This document shows, in pieces, positions 1-8,155 of a stretch of 49,069 nt of DNA. The notes under the pieces were generated by a model. It was given only the letters and a program-made list of their open reading frames with translations, had not been told where the DNA came from and did no database searches. Position 1 is the first letter of the stretch; every line of letters begins with the position of its first letter. Source of the DNA: a virus; IMG/VR virus record IMGVR_UViG_3300037520_001247, positions 1-49,069 of that record, one strand, 5' to 3'. The position numbers and the translations under genes are program-made.

Positions 1-259
1 ATCCAAATATACCCATTGATGTAATTCCCATCAGAGTTAAAATGGCAACAAGAATATAAGTTTTTAACAACAGATTAGTCTTGTGCCAGTATCGGTAAAG
101 AAAACTTGTTGCTACAAGCTTACCGACTTCCAAAGCTCCTGCCATGACAAGAACAGAAATAAATGCTCCTGCATAGAGTGTAGCAATACCATAAACAGAA
201 AAATATGCTGCCACACCAGCAATAATAAATGCGGTTAAAGCTAAAATACCTACGAACAT
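1..259 (-). CDS. Membrane protein, cut by window edge
   Basis: The reading frame starts at an ATG at 259 and is still open at base 1, so only the first 86 codons are visible. The translation starts MFVGILALTAFIIAG and holds about three hydrophobic segments (roughly residues 2-24, 28-45 and 62-80) separated by a short polar stretch containing LEVGKL and YRYWHKT. It is likely an integral membrane protein; I cannot name its role. It lies 8 bp downstream of the metallophosphoesterase gene on the same strand and is probably co-transcribed with it. Confidence 0.75.
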   Translation of the reverse strand, partial: MFVGILALTAFIIAGVAAYFSVYGIATLYAGAFISVLVMAGALEVGKLVATSFLYRYWHKTNLLLKTYILVAILTLMGITSMGIFG

Positions 260-267
260 AACTATTA

Positions 268-933
268 CTATTTATCTAAACTTTTTAAAGTTATGTTACC
301 TTTATTACTTATTTTACAGTATGTAACTGGTAGATCACACTGAGAACCTAAATTAACACATTCTATTCCATTGACGTTTTTATGCTCTGGCATGTGGGTA
401 TGTCCAAATACAACCACATCACAATTTAAATCTTTTCCGTGATTAGCTACTCTTTCCATAACTTTATCAGCAGATGATCTCCAAGTTTTAATTTTCTTTT
501 TTAATTTTCTTGTAAACTTTTGGGTCTTATCTATTTTTTGTAAAAAATAATAAATTCCCGATGCGATTTCAGTTAACAATGGTCTTAATTGAATTATATA
601 ATCCCATTTATCCCCATGAACAAAATAAAACTTTTTACCACCAATCTTTTCAATGTGTTCCAATTTAAAATCAAAACCAAGCAAAGCACTTACGGTTTCC
701 AAACTTTTATCGTGATTTCCTTTAATGAAAATGCACTCTTTAGTTTTGGATATTTTCCTCAAGGCAGATAAAACTTTCCATTGTTTTTTACAAAGTCTAT
801 GAATGTTATAAGAATCTAAAAGATCACCACAAATTATAAGTTTATCGTACTCGCAATCTTCTAATATTTTTAATGTCAATTCTGCCTGACATATTGGACT
901 TCCTAAATGAATATCTGATAAACAGAGAATCAT
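268..933 (-). CDS. Calcineurin-like metallophosphoesterase
   Basis: This 221-residue protein has the full metallophosphoesterase signature in order: DIH at residues 7-9, GD at 36-37, GNHD at 72-75, HGD at 106-108 and GHTH at 177-180. These residues bind two metal ions and hydrolyse phosphomonoesters or phosphodiesters. Length and spacing are closest to LpxH-type or small phage phosphoesterases, but the substrate cannot be read from sequence. A Lys-rich insert (about 139-150) precedes the GHTH motif. The gene sits between a virion protein gene and a membrane protein gene on the same strand. Confidence 0.88.
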   Translation of the reverse strand: MILCLSDIHLGSPICQAELTLKILEDCEYDKLIICGDLLDSYNIHRLCKKQWKVLSALRKISKTKECIFIKGNHDKSLETVSALLGFDFKLEHIEKIGGKKFYFVHGDKWDYIIQLRPLLTEIASGIYYFLQKIDKTQKFTRKLKKKIKTWRSSADKVMERVANHGKDLNCDVVVFGHTHMPEHKNVNGIECVNLGSQCDLPVTYCKISNKGNITLKSLDK

Positions 934-944
934 AAAAAAGTAAA

Positions 945-2687
945 TTATCTACTAATCTCTTCCCAATCCATTGAAGCAAACATACCAGCATTATTAGTGG
1001 CATCTGATGCAGCAACCAAAGTTAATTCAAAAGGAGTCTTCGTTAAATTGTTTCGTTCTAATTGAAATTTAAACAAAGCTTCTTTAAGAATATCCAAATT
1101 CGGAGAACCTTGATTAGAAGCATTTATGAAACCACTTGCTAAAATTCTTCCACCCGCATAGCTTGTTCCTGTAATATTATATTGCACTGCACTATCAACT
1201 CCAGCATCAACCCAACTTCCTCCTGATGTATCTCCGCTTGCTTTTACTTGCCAGTTGTAGTTGATGTTATTTCCTTTTCCTAAAATTGATAAAGCCGTTA
1301 AAATAATAATTGCATCGAGTCTATCTGGAGTTGTTTTTAATTTAATTGAAATTATCGGATAATATGTATTTGTAGCCGCAAAGGTTCTTGCTGCATTAAT
1401 TGGAATAGATACTGCCTGTTGCAAACCTCTCAATTCATAACCACCTTCTGATATTACAGTGGAACATACTTGTTTTAGTGTTTTAGTACCACCTGTTGTA
1501 GTTCCTTTATTAACAATCTCATATCTCAGAGGCAAAGATGCTGTAGTAATATAAGTTGAAGCAATTCTGTTAGCATGGTGAAATGAATGACAAACAATAA
1601 ATTTACCATCGATAACAAACCCAGTTCTTACCGTTCCTAAACCAAGCCATTCAATATCCATCCACAAAATTTGTGCTTTTGTAATATCTAAAGTAAATCC
1701 AGAAGGTCCAGTTCCATCTAATCTGTCACCATTCCAAGCTGATTTAGGTACTATAGTTTCTGAAGAAGGAGAACCGTTAACTAAAGTTCTTTCAACAAAG
1801 CTCATTACACCATCATCTAGTTGAAAATAGATACCATTATCTTGTCCAAAATAACCTACTCTTTGTCTTAAATTATTTGTAGAAGGAGCCATGACAAAGG
1901 TGTTCATGACTAACAATGACTTACCCGGTTGATAGGAAAACACTTTTGTTGTTTCTCTTATTGCACTAGCCCCTGACGTATTGGTGACATTTAACTCCAT
2001 TAATCCCTGTAATTCGTTGAATGAAACCGAACCATTATTTGCTGATAATGTAGACCATAAATTATTATCTCTATATCTATGACTTGAATCAAATAAAGTC
2101 ATGGGAGAAGATGTTCTTAATCTTCCAAAGGCATCAAGTTGAGTAGGTTCTTGGGATGTAGTAACTTGTGTAACGGGATTTAAAACAGTAACTGAACCAG
2201 AAATAGGTAAAGTTTGAGTTGTACTAATTGCTACTGTGTTTGTTATATTAGCATTAACTGCTGTAATTGGATTTAAAACAGTAATACCTGTTAATTGATT
2301 TGTAAGAGAAACTGCACTAATACCATTGGTTACAAATACATTTAATGCACTATTGGTAACGTATGCAAGATTTCCATTTTTATCACCAATGGTGATATCA
2401 TCAACAGAAGATTCTAAATCTTGGGATAAAACTCTTAATGCGTTTAATCCATCAGATGTTGTTACATCGGCTCTTAAATTTGAATTCCAATCTTTGATTT
2501 CGACTGCACCGATATCAACATTTCCAGCAGAAAGTGCTACTGTAAAATCATCAAAGTTTGTGATATAAGATGCTTGTGCAAACAAATCTCTATTTGCATC
2601 ATTTTTTACCTCAATCCAAGAATTGTTATAACCTACATTACAATTAAACGGTTCAGTTGATAAAACATTAGAAAGAGTATATGCCAT
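945..2687 (-). CDS. Phage virion structural protein
   Basis: This is a 580-residue protein rich in Thr, Ser, Asn and Val. The N-terminal 190 residues are repetitive beta-type sequence (VLNPITAV and VLNPVTQV repeats). They are followed by TQLDAFGRLRTSSPMTLFD, a motif I associate with virion proteins of T4-like phages of aquatic bacteria. The C-terminal half looks like a beta-sandwich. It is likely a virion surface or tail-fibre-associated protein, but its place in the particle is unknown. A late promoter variant (TATAAGTA in the minus sense, 2695-2702) ends 7 nt before the ATG. Confidence 0.7.
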   Translation of the reverse strand: MAYTLSNVLSTEPFNCNVGYNNSWIEVKNDANRDLFAQASYITNFDDFTVALSAGNVDIGAVEIKDWNSNLRADVTTSDGLNALRVLSQDLESSVDDITIGDKNGNLAYVTNSALNVFVTNGISAVSLTNQLTGITVLNPITAVNANITNTVAISTTQTLPISGSVTVLNPVTQVTTSQEPTQLDAFGRLRTSSPMTLFDSSHRYRDNNLWSTLSANNGSVSFNELQGLMELNVTNTSGASAIRETTKVFSYQPGKSLLVMNTFVMAPSTNNLRQRVGYFGQDNGIYFQLDDGVMSFVERTLVNGSPSSETIVPKSAWNGDRLDGTGPSGFTLDITKAQILWMDIEWLGLGTVRTGFVIDGKFIVCHSFHHANRIASTYITTASLPLRYEIVNKGTTTGGTKTLKQVCSTVISEGGYELRGLQQAVSIPINAARTFAATNTYYPIISIKLKTTPDRLDAIIILTALSILGKGNNINYNWQVKASGDTSGGSWVDAGVDSAVQYNITGTSYAGGRILASGFINASNQGSPNLDILKEALFKFQLERNNLTKTPFELTLVAASDATNNAGMFASMDWEEISR

Positions 2688-2694
2688 TCACATA

Positions 2695-2702
2695 TACTTA
2701 TA
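2695..2702 (-). promoter_or_regulatory. T4-like late promoter variant
   Basis: TATAAGTA in the minus sense differs by one base from the T4 late consensus TATAAATA. It lies 7 nt before the ATG of the virion protein gene at 2687, so the predicted leader is about 2 nt. Confidence 0.5.
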
Positions 2703-3644
2703 TTATTTGATACTAATATATTCAGTTTGATTAAAACAACTCAAATCTTTTCCACCCGCATAACTGATAGAGCTTTGGAGTGCTTGGGTCATTTCACGCA
2801 ATCTTTCTTCCAAAGATTTATGAGGCTCCAAATCCAAGATTGTTCCTTCGATATGGTTATCATGTCCTTTGTTGTAAGCACTGGCAGATCCATAATAAAC
2901 TTTTCTACCATTCACAACCAATGCAGGGGAATCATCACAGGCAGCAAACATAGATCCTGCCATAACCCAATCTGCACCAGCAACTAATGCCTTGGCAATA
3001 TCTCCATAATGATTGATTCCACCATCACCAAACATTGGTTTATTAGCAAACTTTGCACATTCAATGAGCGCAGTAAACATGGGAACATGAAAGCCTGTTT
3101 GGAATTTTGTCGTGCAAGCCTTGCCAGGTCCAATGCCAATGCGAGTAGCATCTGCTCCAGCATCCTCCAAATAACGGACACCACTTGGTGTTGTTACGTT
3201 TCCTGCAATAATAAAAACATTGGGAAAAATATTACGAATTTTATCAATCGTTTTTTTAACTTTGATATGATGTCCATGAGCAACATCAATCGTAATGTAA
3301 TCTAATCTCCAACCATTCTTGTGAATTTCAACAAGTTCATCTTCGGAGTCTTGGTTTACGCCTGTACTGATACTGACAAATTTATAACCTTCTTCGTTTG
3401 CTTTTTTGACAAAAGGAACTGTCACCGAATCAAAACGGTGCATCATATAAAAGTAACCGTTGTCGCTCAACCATTTACACCAGTCAGCATGAATTACTGT
3501 CTTCATGTTTGATGGAACAACTGGTAATTTAAATTTATGATTACCCAATTGAATTGAAGTGTCAGCAAGTTTTCTCGATTCCAGTTCAGAATATTTTGGA
3601 ATCAAATAAACATCATCATAATTAAGAGCGGTATATTTCAACAT
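2703..3644 (-). CDS. guaC: GMP reductase
   Basis: This 313-residue TIM-barrel enzyme is predicted to reduce GMP to IMP with NADPH. It aligns by eye with the Firmicute-type GuaC: YDDVYLIPKYSELESR near the N-terminus, LPVVPSNM, NGYFYMMHRF, IDVAHGHH, IAGNVTTP, the catalytic loop GIGPGKACTTK (Cys at about 182), FGDGGINHYGDIAKAL, and a C-terminal SSISYAGGKDL. No CBS domain is present, unlike most IMP dehydrogenases. Its length is close to the family norm and all key loops appear intact. A phage copy would adjust the purine pool during infection. Confidence 0.92.
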   Translation of the reverse strand: MLKYTALNYDDVYLIPKYSELESRKLADTSIQLGNHKFKLPVVPSNMKTVIHADWCKWLSDNGYFYMMHRFDSVTVPFVKKANEEGYKFVSISTGVNQDSEDELVEIHKNGWRLDYITIDVAHGHHIKVKKTIDKIRNIFPNVFIIAGNVTTPSGVRYLEDAGADATRIGIGPGKACTTKFQTGFHVPMFTALIECAKFANKPMFGDGGINHYGDIAKALVAGADWVMAGSMFAACDDSPALVVNGRKVYYGSASAYNKGHDNHIEGTILDLEPHKSLEERLREMTQALQSSISYAGGKDLSCFNQTEYISIK

Positions 3645-3670
3645 ACAAAAACATTGTATAATATATTCGC

Positions 3671-3886
3671 TTATTTGTCAATTTTTTTGATTACTTGAAT
3701 GGTAAAAATTTTATTTTTCAAACTACCACAACTGAAAACTTTACCCATGTATTTTTGGTTTTCATATTGAAAACGAATACTGTCAGTTTCATCAATCGGC
3801 AAATCTGAATTTGCTTGATTGTATTCTTCCAAGTCAAAATAAAAAATGTTGTTCTCTAGAACAACATACTCATCCAATTTAATCAT
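3671..3886 (-). CDS. Hypothetical protein, 71 aa
   Basis: This is a small acidic protein (MIKLDEYVVLENNIFYFD) with no domain I recognise. Its start overlaps the end of the upstream membrane-protein gene by 8 bp, which suggests translational coupling. An A-rich stretch precedes the ATG. Confidence 0.6.
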   Translation of the reverse strand: MIKLDEYVVLENNIFYFDLEEYNQANSDLPIDETDSIRFQYENQKYMGKVFSCGSLKNKIFTIQVIKKIDK

Positions 3887-4091
3887 TCTTTTTTTCTATA
3901 AGATTGAATCGTTCCGCAGCATTACATGCACAGTAAATGAAAAAATGATAGATAAACAACATAAACAAAACACTTCCACTCAAGAGAACAAACGGCCACC
4001 ATAATGATTGTCCTTCGGTTACTTTTTCAACAACCAAACTGGCAAACCCGACAACAAAAGTAGAAAATGCTATATATTTTGTTAACAACAT
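3879..4091 (-). CDS. Small membrane protein, 70 aa
   Basis: Two hydrophobic helices are visible, about residues 5-22 and 32-54, separated by EKVTEGQSLWW. The C-terminus is polar (NLIEKKND). It is likely an inner-membrane protein of unknown function and forms an operon with the overlapping 71-residue gene downstream. Confidence 0.65.
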   Translation of the reverse strand: MLLTKYIAFSTFVVGFASLVVEKVTEGQSLWWPFVLLSGSVLFMLFIYHFFIYCACNAAERFNLIEKKND

Positions 4092-4116
4092 GTGGTGTTA
4101 TTTTTTATACTTACAA

Positions 4117-4248
4117 TTATTTACTATCAGATCCTTCTTTTTGTAAATTTTTTCTGATAACCTCTGCTTCAGCTAACATTTTTTTAATTCCTTCTTTGAT
4201 TTCTAGATCCATTTGTTTTTTAAGTTCTTTTTTTTCTTGATCAGTCAT
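4117..4248 (-). CDS. Small coiled-coil protein, 43 aa
   Basis: The frame is open further upstream, but the ATG at 4248 (MTDQEKKELKKQMDLEIK) is the likely start, because upstream codons would run into the divergent gene at 4283. The peptide is highly charged and helical with heptad-like hydrophobics. Its function is unknown. Confidence 0.5.
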   Translation of the reverse strand: MTDQEKKELKKQMDLEIKEGIKKMLAEAEVIRKNLQKEGSDSK

Positions 4249-4282
4249 GTAAATAAATATACACACAATTTTAAAATAATCA

Positions 4283-4969
4283 ATGAATTCTTTAAACGAT
4301 TTAATCTGGACCAAAAACGAAAAAATAATTCCATCAATAAAAAGAAAACTTTTGGAAATTGCTGATTGGGTAACAAAAGACTTGGAAGATATGGTGGAAA
4401 TTAAAGACATTTATTTTACAGGATCTTTGGCCACCTACAAATGGACACCAACCAGTGATGTTGATTTGCATATTATCATTGATGTAAAAGAAAAAATTTG
4501 TGACGAGCCTGTGGAAGAATATTTGGAATTGAAATCAAAACTTTTCAATAAAGAACATAACATTTTTATCAAAGGTTACAAAGTCGAAGTTAACATGAAA
4601 GACAAAGAAACCAAATTAAAGGGTAAAGGAATTTATGATTTGCTCAAAGACAATTGGGTTATTCAACCTACCAAAGTAACTCGCACAGTTAAAGACCCTG
4701 ATGTCATTAAAAAAGCTGATAAGTTCAAACAAAAAATAGATTTGGTTGTTACCCAAAAAAGAAGTTTGGATGATGTTGAAAGTCTCAAAAAAGAAATTAA
4801 AAAAATGAGAGTAGACGGACTTCAAAAAGAAGGAGAATATTCAGTTGGAAATTTAGCTTTTAAGGTACTGAGAAACTCCGGTTATTTGGGGAAAATTTTT
4901 GACTACAAAGCAAAACTAATAGACGATAGTTTGTCTCTTGAGAGTTTTAGAACTTTCTTTACTCACTGA
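4283..4969 (+). CDS. Nucleotidyltransferase-fold protein
   Basis: This 228-residue protein carries the polymerase-beta-type nucleotidyltransferase signature TGSLATYKWTPTSDVDLHII at residues 46-65: GS at 47-48 and the two metal-binding aspartates D59 and D61. A third carboxylate may be E102 in YKVEVNM. The remainder is Lys-rich and helical. The substrate is unknown; relatives include tRNA nucleotidyltransferases and antibiotic or toxin-type transferases. Its 3' end overlaps a small convergent gene by 54 bp. Confidence 0.78.
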   Translation: MNSLNDLIWTKNEKIIPSIKRKLLEIADWVTKDLEDMVEIKDIYFTGSLATYKWTPTSDVDLHIIIDVKEKICDEPVEEYLELKSKLFNKEHNIFIKGYKVEVNMKDKETKLKGKGIYDLLKDNWVIQPTKVTRTVKDPDVIKKADKFKQKIDLVVTQKRSLDDVESLKKEIKKMRVDGLQKEGEYSVGNLAFKVLRNSGYLGKIFDYKAKLIDDSLSLESFRTFFTH

Positions 4970-5065
4970 TTTTTTTGTTTTTTTCTTTTTCCAAACAATC
5001 AAATCAAAATTACTTTTGAATTGATTGGAAAAACAATTACGAGGTTTATCGCCCTTTCCTGCCAT
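4916..5065 (-). CDS. Small basic protein, 49 aa
   Basis: I place the start at the ATG at 5065, giving MAGKGDKPRNCFSNQFKSNF and then a Lys-rich tail. The opening GKGDKPR resembles small phage proteins of unknown role. The start lies within the last 20 bp of the upstream gene, and the 3' end overlaps the convergent nucleotidyltransferase gene by 54 bp. The overlap on both sides keeps confidence moderate. Confidence 0.45.
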   Translation of the reverse strand: MAGKGDKPRNCFSNQFKSNFDLIVWKKKKTKKSVSKESSKTLKRQTIVY

Positions 5066-5387
5066 TGGATTTTTTCTTGGTTGGTTTTTTTGTTTTGATT
5101 TTTTTATTGAAGAACTCTTCCAATTCTTCTTCATCGACCTTGTTACTCACAGGTTGAGCATCATAAAAGTTGGCAATTTGTAAACCTTCGGAAATCAAAA
5201 AGTTGATACGGTCACGGACAGCACCAACCTTGCAAGGACAAATACTGGGATTGACTAATTTTCTCAGTTCCAACAAAATATTTTCGATATCATTTTCTGA
5301 ACCATTATAGTAATCGGCTTCGATCAAAGTTTTATCGGAAGCACATTTGAATTTGTTATAGATTTTGGAAAAAATGTTCATGTCCAT
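5046..5387 (-). CDS. Hypothetical protein, 113 aa
   Basis: This protein has a helical N-terminal part (MDMNIFSKIYNKFKC), a CPCK motif around residue 59 and a Lys-rich C-terminal tail (KKIKTKKPTKKKSNGRKGR) that could bind nucleic acid. No domain is recognised. It is followed by an overlapping small basic gene. Confidence 0.65.
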   Translation of the reverse strand: MDMNIFSKIYNKFKCASDKTLIEADYYNGSENDIENILLELRKLVNPSICPCKVGAVRDRINFLISEGLQIANFYDAQPVSNKVDEEELEEFFNKKIKTKKPTKKKSNGRKGR

Positions 5388-5415
5388 ACTTTACTATGGA
5401 TTCAGAAATTGTCAA

Positions 5416-5886
5416 TTAAAATTCTACAATACACTTTTCTGGAACGATATTCAAATCTTTATCCACGAAAAGTTTTATACTTGTGGGATAAAATTGTTTA
5501 CCTTCCAGATGTGATGTTTCAAATTGGGCATCTGATAAATCTGTTTCAGGCATTTCTTTGATTACCTTTTCTTCGAACTCTTCGTCCATTACCGTGAACT
5601 TGAAAGGCAAGAGTTTAAAACCATAGGCATACATATTCTTAATGCCGTATTTGCGGTATTCTATTTCAATCTTGTATTTGATGGTTACTTCATCATTTTT
5701 TTTGTCAATCACAATGCTGTCATTTTGAACATTGAGATGGGAAAGATCTTTTACTTCTTGGCTATCGGTATCGATATAATCGACATCAACAGGAGAAATA
5801 AATTCCATGTCTTCAACTCCTTCTTTGACCAATCCTTTGACCTTGTTGTAACAGGTTTCCAATAACATTGCATCTTTGTTTCTCAT
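5416..5886 (-). CDS. Hypothetical protein with MRxKD leader
   Basis: This 156-residue protein begins MRNKDAMLLETCYNKV, the N-terminal signature shared with proteins at 28593, 30190, 32545 and 35708. The leader contains LLE followed by T, close to the T4 prohead protease site LxE. The rest is acidic and predicted beta-rich, with no recognised domain. I infer a virion-internal or prohead-associated protein, but only from the leader. Confidence 0.65.
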   Translation of the reverse strand: MRNKDAMLLETCYNKVKGLVKEGVEDMEFISPVDVDYIDTDSQEVKDLSHLNVQNDSIVIDKKNDEVTIKYKIEIEYRKYGIKNMYAYGFKLLPFKFTVMDEEFEEKVIKEMPETDLSDAQFETSHLEGKQFYPTSIKLFVDKDLNIVPEKCIVEF

Positions 5887-5889
5887 ATA

Positions 5890-6048
5890 TTAATTTACTC
5901 CTGACCCATCTCCTGCATTGGTTTCCGATGGAAAAGTATGATAAAAGCCAATTGGTCCAACCATATAGGTTCCCCTTTTTTTACTCTTATATTTCTTTTT
6001 TCTTTTCTTCTTTTCCAAAAGATATTCTTTAAAGGAAATTTTTTTCAT
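5890..6048 (-). CDS. Small Lys-rich protein, 52 aa
   Basis: The peptide starts MKKISFKEYLLEKKKRKKKY and ends GFYHTFPSETNAGDGSGVN. The N-terminal amphipathic helix with LLE resembles a T4-type capsid-targeting sequence, and the Lys/Arg cluster would bind DNA. A late-type GTAAATA (in 6059-6066) lies 10 nt before the ATG. The short length leaves some doubt, but start, composition and promoter fit together. Confidence 0.55.
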   Translation of the reverse strand: MKKISFKEYLLEKKKRKKKYKSKKRGTYMVGPIGFYHTFPSETNAGDGSGVN

Positions 6049-6058
6049 GTGTATTTTA

Positions 6059-6066
6059 TATTTACC
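6059..6066 (-). promoter_or_regulatory. T4-like late promoter variant
   Basis: GGTAAATA in the minus sense lies 10 nt before the ATG of the 52-residue basic protein. Confidence 0.4.
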
Positions 6067-6079
6067 CTAAAATAAATGT

Positions 6080-6116
6080 TTGACAAATATATAATTTAGT
6101 GTAAATTTATTACTCT
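6080..6116 (+). promoter_or_regulatory. Sigma-70 promoter abutting a start codon
   Basis: TTGACA (6080-6085), a 16-bp spacer and TAAATT (6102-6107) are followed by only 9 nt before the ATG at 6117. The predicted leader is about 3 nt, with no Shine-Dalgarno sequence. This is one of two plus-strand examples of the early promoter arrangement. Confidence 0.65.
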
Positions 6117-6314
6117 ATGAGTACAGAAAACAACCAACTCGAAAACGAAATCAAAGCTGCCAAAGAAGCAATCGAAGCAGTCCTCAAGGAACACGGTGTC
6201 ACCTTGCTCCCTGTAGTTGTTCACCAAGGCAACAGAACCTTCTCCCACATCGATGTGGTTAAGGTTCCTGCTGAACAAGCTGCTGCTCCAGTTGTTTCCC
6301 AAGACCAAGCCTAA
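6117..6314 (+). CDS. Hypothetical protein, 65 aa
   Basis: The protein has an N-terminal amphipathic helix (NQLENEIKAAKEAIEAVL), then a beta-type segment (VTLLPVVVHQGNRTFSHIDVV) and an Ala/Gln-rich tail. It is visibly richer in G+C and more codon-biased than its neighbours, as expected for a highly expressed gene. It is transcribed from its own abutting sigma-70 promoter. Its 3' end overlaps the convergent Nudix gene by 4 bp. Function unknown. Confidence 0.7.
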   Translation: MSTENNQLENEIKAAKEAIEAVLKEHGVTLLPVVVHQGNRTFSHIDVVKVPAEQAAAPVVSQDQA

Positions 6315-6709
6315 TTCTTCTTAAGAAGAGGGTATAGGTCACGAACAGCCTTTGATAAATTATATTCGGACATCCTTTTAAGGGGTATCCATTTATAATC
6401 AGCGTGTTCGAAAGATAAACTAGGGACAAAGGGTTCCGAAATTCTCATGATGAATGAGAAACAAGAACCCTTTGTCTCTCTTTTTGTATATTTGATCATG
6501 TTCACAACTTCCCCCTTGGGAAGAAAACCAATCTCTTCCTTACATTCTCTTTGGGCTGTTTGATAAGGAGTTTCTCCTTTTTCCGAATGACCTCCAACCA
6601 AACTCCATTTCTTGTTATGCTTTTGTAGTAACAAGGTTTGATTGTCTGGTGTCAAAAATAAAAACCCGGCACCCTCATACTTTTTACTGACAAAATCGGA
6701 AAAGTTCAT
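6311..6709 (-). CDS. Nudix hydrolase
   Basis: A complete Nudix box is present: G40, E46, then REcKEEIGF at residues 54-62, matching Gx5Ex7REUxEExGU. Such enzymes hydrolyse nucleoside diphosphates linked to another group (NTPs, dinucleotides, caps). At 132 residues it is a single-domain enzyme; the N-terminal EGAGFLFLTPDNQTLLLQK is typical of MutT-like members. The substrate is not predictable. A perfect late promoter TATAAATA lies 9 nt upstream of the start. Confidence 0.9.
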   Translation of the reverse strand: MNFSDFVSKKYEGAGFLFLTPDNQTLLLQKHNKKWSLVGGHSEKGETPYQTAQRECKEEIGFLPKGEVVNMIKYTKRETKGSCFSFIMRISEPFVPSLSFEHADYKWIPLKRMSEYNLSKAVRDLYPLLKKN

Positions 6710-6718
6710 TCGCCTTAT

Positions 6719-6726
6719 TATTTATA
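6719..6726 (-). promoter_or_regulatory. T4-like late promoter
   Basis: TATAAATA in the minus sense is a perfect T4 late consensus, 9 nt before the Nudix ATG at 6709. Confidence 0.6.
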
Positions 6727-6761
6727 TTGCTTTTAGAAAATTTTTTGGTATATTAAATAAT

Positions 6762-7415
6762 ATGGAAACTATTAACGAAATTTGGAAACCTGTCTTCTTA
6801 GAAGAATTTAAACATTTATACGAAGTATCAAACAAAGGAAATATCCGCCGTCGAGAAGATAAGAAAAAATTGTATGGACATATCAACAGACTAGGATATC
6901 ACGAAGTTAAATTCTACAACAAAGGACACAAATCATTTTTGGTTCATAGATTGGTAAAAATAACCTTTGATTACAGAGAAGATTATAGCAACTACCATGT
7001 CCATCATAGAAGTCCAGATAAAACCAACAATGCATACTATAACCTGCAATATCTGACTCCCCAAGAACACAATGAACTGGAAAGAAAAAAGGGAACTAAC
7101 AAAGTAGGAGTCATGGGAAGAAAAAGTTTGAAGTTCAAGGGACTTATCGGAAAATTCGACAAAGAAGGATACCTCTTAAACTTTTACGAAGGAATGTTTG
7201 ATTTAACCTCAAATGGTTACAATTCAAAATTGGTTTACAGGTGTGTCAATAAAAGATCAAAAATATATGCAAATCATATATGGAGAAGATTTCCCAAAAA
7301 TCATAAACCAGAAATTGGAAAACTGTATGATACAAACGATCCAATGTTTGATAAAACTATAGCAAAGGTTAAAAAAGAAAAGAAAAAAGAATACCAGATG
7401 GCACTCAAATTCTAA
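6762..7415 (+). CDS. NUMOD4/HNH homing endonuclease
   Basis: The ATG at 6762 gives 217 residues beginning METINEIWKPVFLEEFKHLY, a typical NUMOD4 opening with YEVSNKGNIRR. An HNH core follows: H62-R63, HVHH at 79-82, KTNN at 87-90, NLQYLT at 94-99 and H103-N104. A C-terminal DNA-binding part follows (SLKFKGLIGKFDKEG). It would nick or cut DNA to promote its own spread. It is free-standing, with no visible intron. Upstream TTGCTT-16-TATATT lies 7 nt before the ATG and may be its promoter. The next gene starts directly after its stop. Confidence 0.88.
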   Translation: METINEIWKPVFLEEFKHLYEVSNKGNIRRREDKKKLYGHINRLGYHEVKFYNKGHKSFLVHRLVKITFDYREDYSNYHVHHRSPDKTNNAYYNLQYLTPQEHNELERKKGTNKVGVMGRKSLKFKGLIGKFDKEGYLLNFYEGMFDLTSNGYNSKLVYRCVNKRSKIYANHIWRRFPKNHKPEIGKLYDTNDPMFDKTIAKVKKEKKKEYQMALKF

Positions 7416-7886
7416 ATGAAAATAACCCTTACCAAAGAAGAAGCAGAACAAGCAGCTATCATGGGAGTCAAAAGAAGACTCACCAATCTATTCCGAGAAC
7501 TCCGAGACTTGAGCCATCATGGACCACCCATAGGTGGAAACTGGTGGTCTAATGACATCGAAGCAGCAGGAGCCGAATTAGCCTTTGCCAAATACATTGG
7601 AGAAGAATGGGTAGGATCGGTCAATACCTTCAGTGCTCCCGATGTAGGAACCAATTGGCAAGTAAGATATACCAATATTGATCATGGATGCCTAATCATT
7701 AGAAAAAAAGACAAAGGTAAACTCAATCAAAACTTTGTCCTTATTACAGGTAATATGCCCAATTACACAGTAAAGGGATATATCAAAGGAGATGATGCTC
7801 TGGATAAAAAATATGTCCGAAATCCCAATAATGGAGAACCTGCCTTCTTTGTTCCCCAAAAAGATTTACGAACTGATTTTAAATAG
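7416..7886 (+). CDS. Putative nuclease-like protein
   Basis: The 156-residue product starts directly after the endonuclease stop codon (TAAATG). ELAFAKYIGEEW, APDVG and WQVRYT, in that order, resemble the E...PD...(D/E)xK-type arrangement of restriction-like nucleases, with WQVR in place of ExK. LIIRKKDKGK and a final EPAFFVPQKDLR follow. I have seen this type of protein in phages without a firm function, so the nuclease assignment is inference from motif order only. Confidence 0.55.
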   Translation: MKITLTKEEAEQAAIMGVKRRLTNLFRELRDLSHHGPPIGGNWWSNDIEAAGAELAFAKYIGEEWVGSVNTFSAPDVGTNWQVRYTNIDHGCLIIRKKDKGKLNQNFVLITGNMPNYTVKGYIKGDDALDKKYVRNPNNGEPAFFVPQKDLRTDFK

Positions 7887-7919
7887 TAAATGAGAACCAT
7901 TCTCAATAAGCTATAGGTA

Positions 7920-8002
7920 AGGTACCTTATATACCCTACCCCTATATACAGGGGGGCATTGCCCCCTATGACACCTATGACACAATGTTTGTCATAGAGA
8001 TA
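7920..8002. other. Inverted-repeat-rich intergenic segment
   Basis: Within the 269 bp between the nuclease-like gene and 8156 I see three strong inverted repeats: AAGGTACCTT near 7924, GGGGGCATTGCCCCC near 7952, and CTATGACA/TGTCATAG with a 6-nt loop near 7974-7997. No gene is evident. They may be processing or protection hairpins of the plus-strand transcript. Confidence 0.4.
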
Positions 8003-8030
8003 TTTTTGCAGAGGGGGTCTTCGAATGAAA

Positions 8031-8057
8031 CGTGTTTTCAGGAAACACGATTTTTTT
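8031..8057 (+). terminator. Intrinsic terminator of the endonuclease operon
   Basis: CGTGTTT, a 5-nt loop and AAACACG are followed by a run of seven T. It ends the plus-strand pair 6762-7886. Confidence 0.75.
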
Positions 8058-8105
8058 AAAACGTCTTTGAGAAGAGAAGGTGGTTCGAAGTGGAACGAGT
8101 GCAAA

Positions 8106-8136
8106 GAAAAACCCACTGCCCTTGCGAGCAGTGGGT
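8106..8136 (-). terminator. Intrinsic terminator
   Basis: In the minus sense, CCCACTGC and GCAGTGGG form a stem followed by a T run. It lies 20 bp after the stop of the 66-residue gene and shares its sequence with terminators at 8560, 9163 and 10240. Confidence 0.75.
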
Positions 8137-8155
8137 CTGACTTCGAGGTGGAAGT

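Noticed and set aside
5887-7760. Plus- and minus-strand shadow frames around the Nudix and HNH genes
   Set aside because: They are antisense or out-of-frame with clear protein families and lack promoters or initiation signals.
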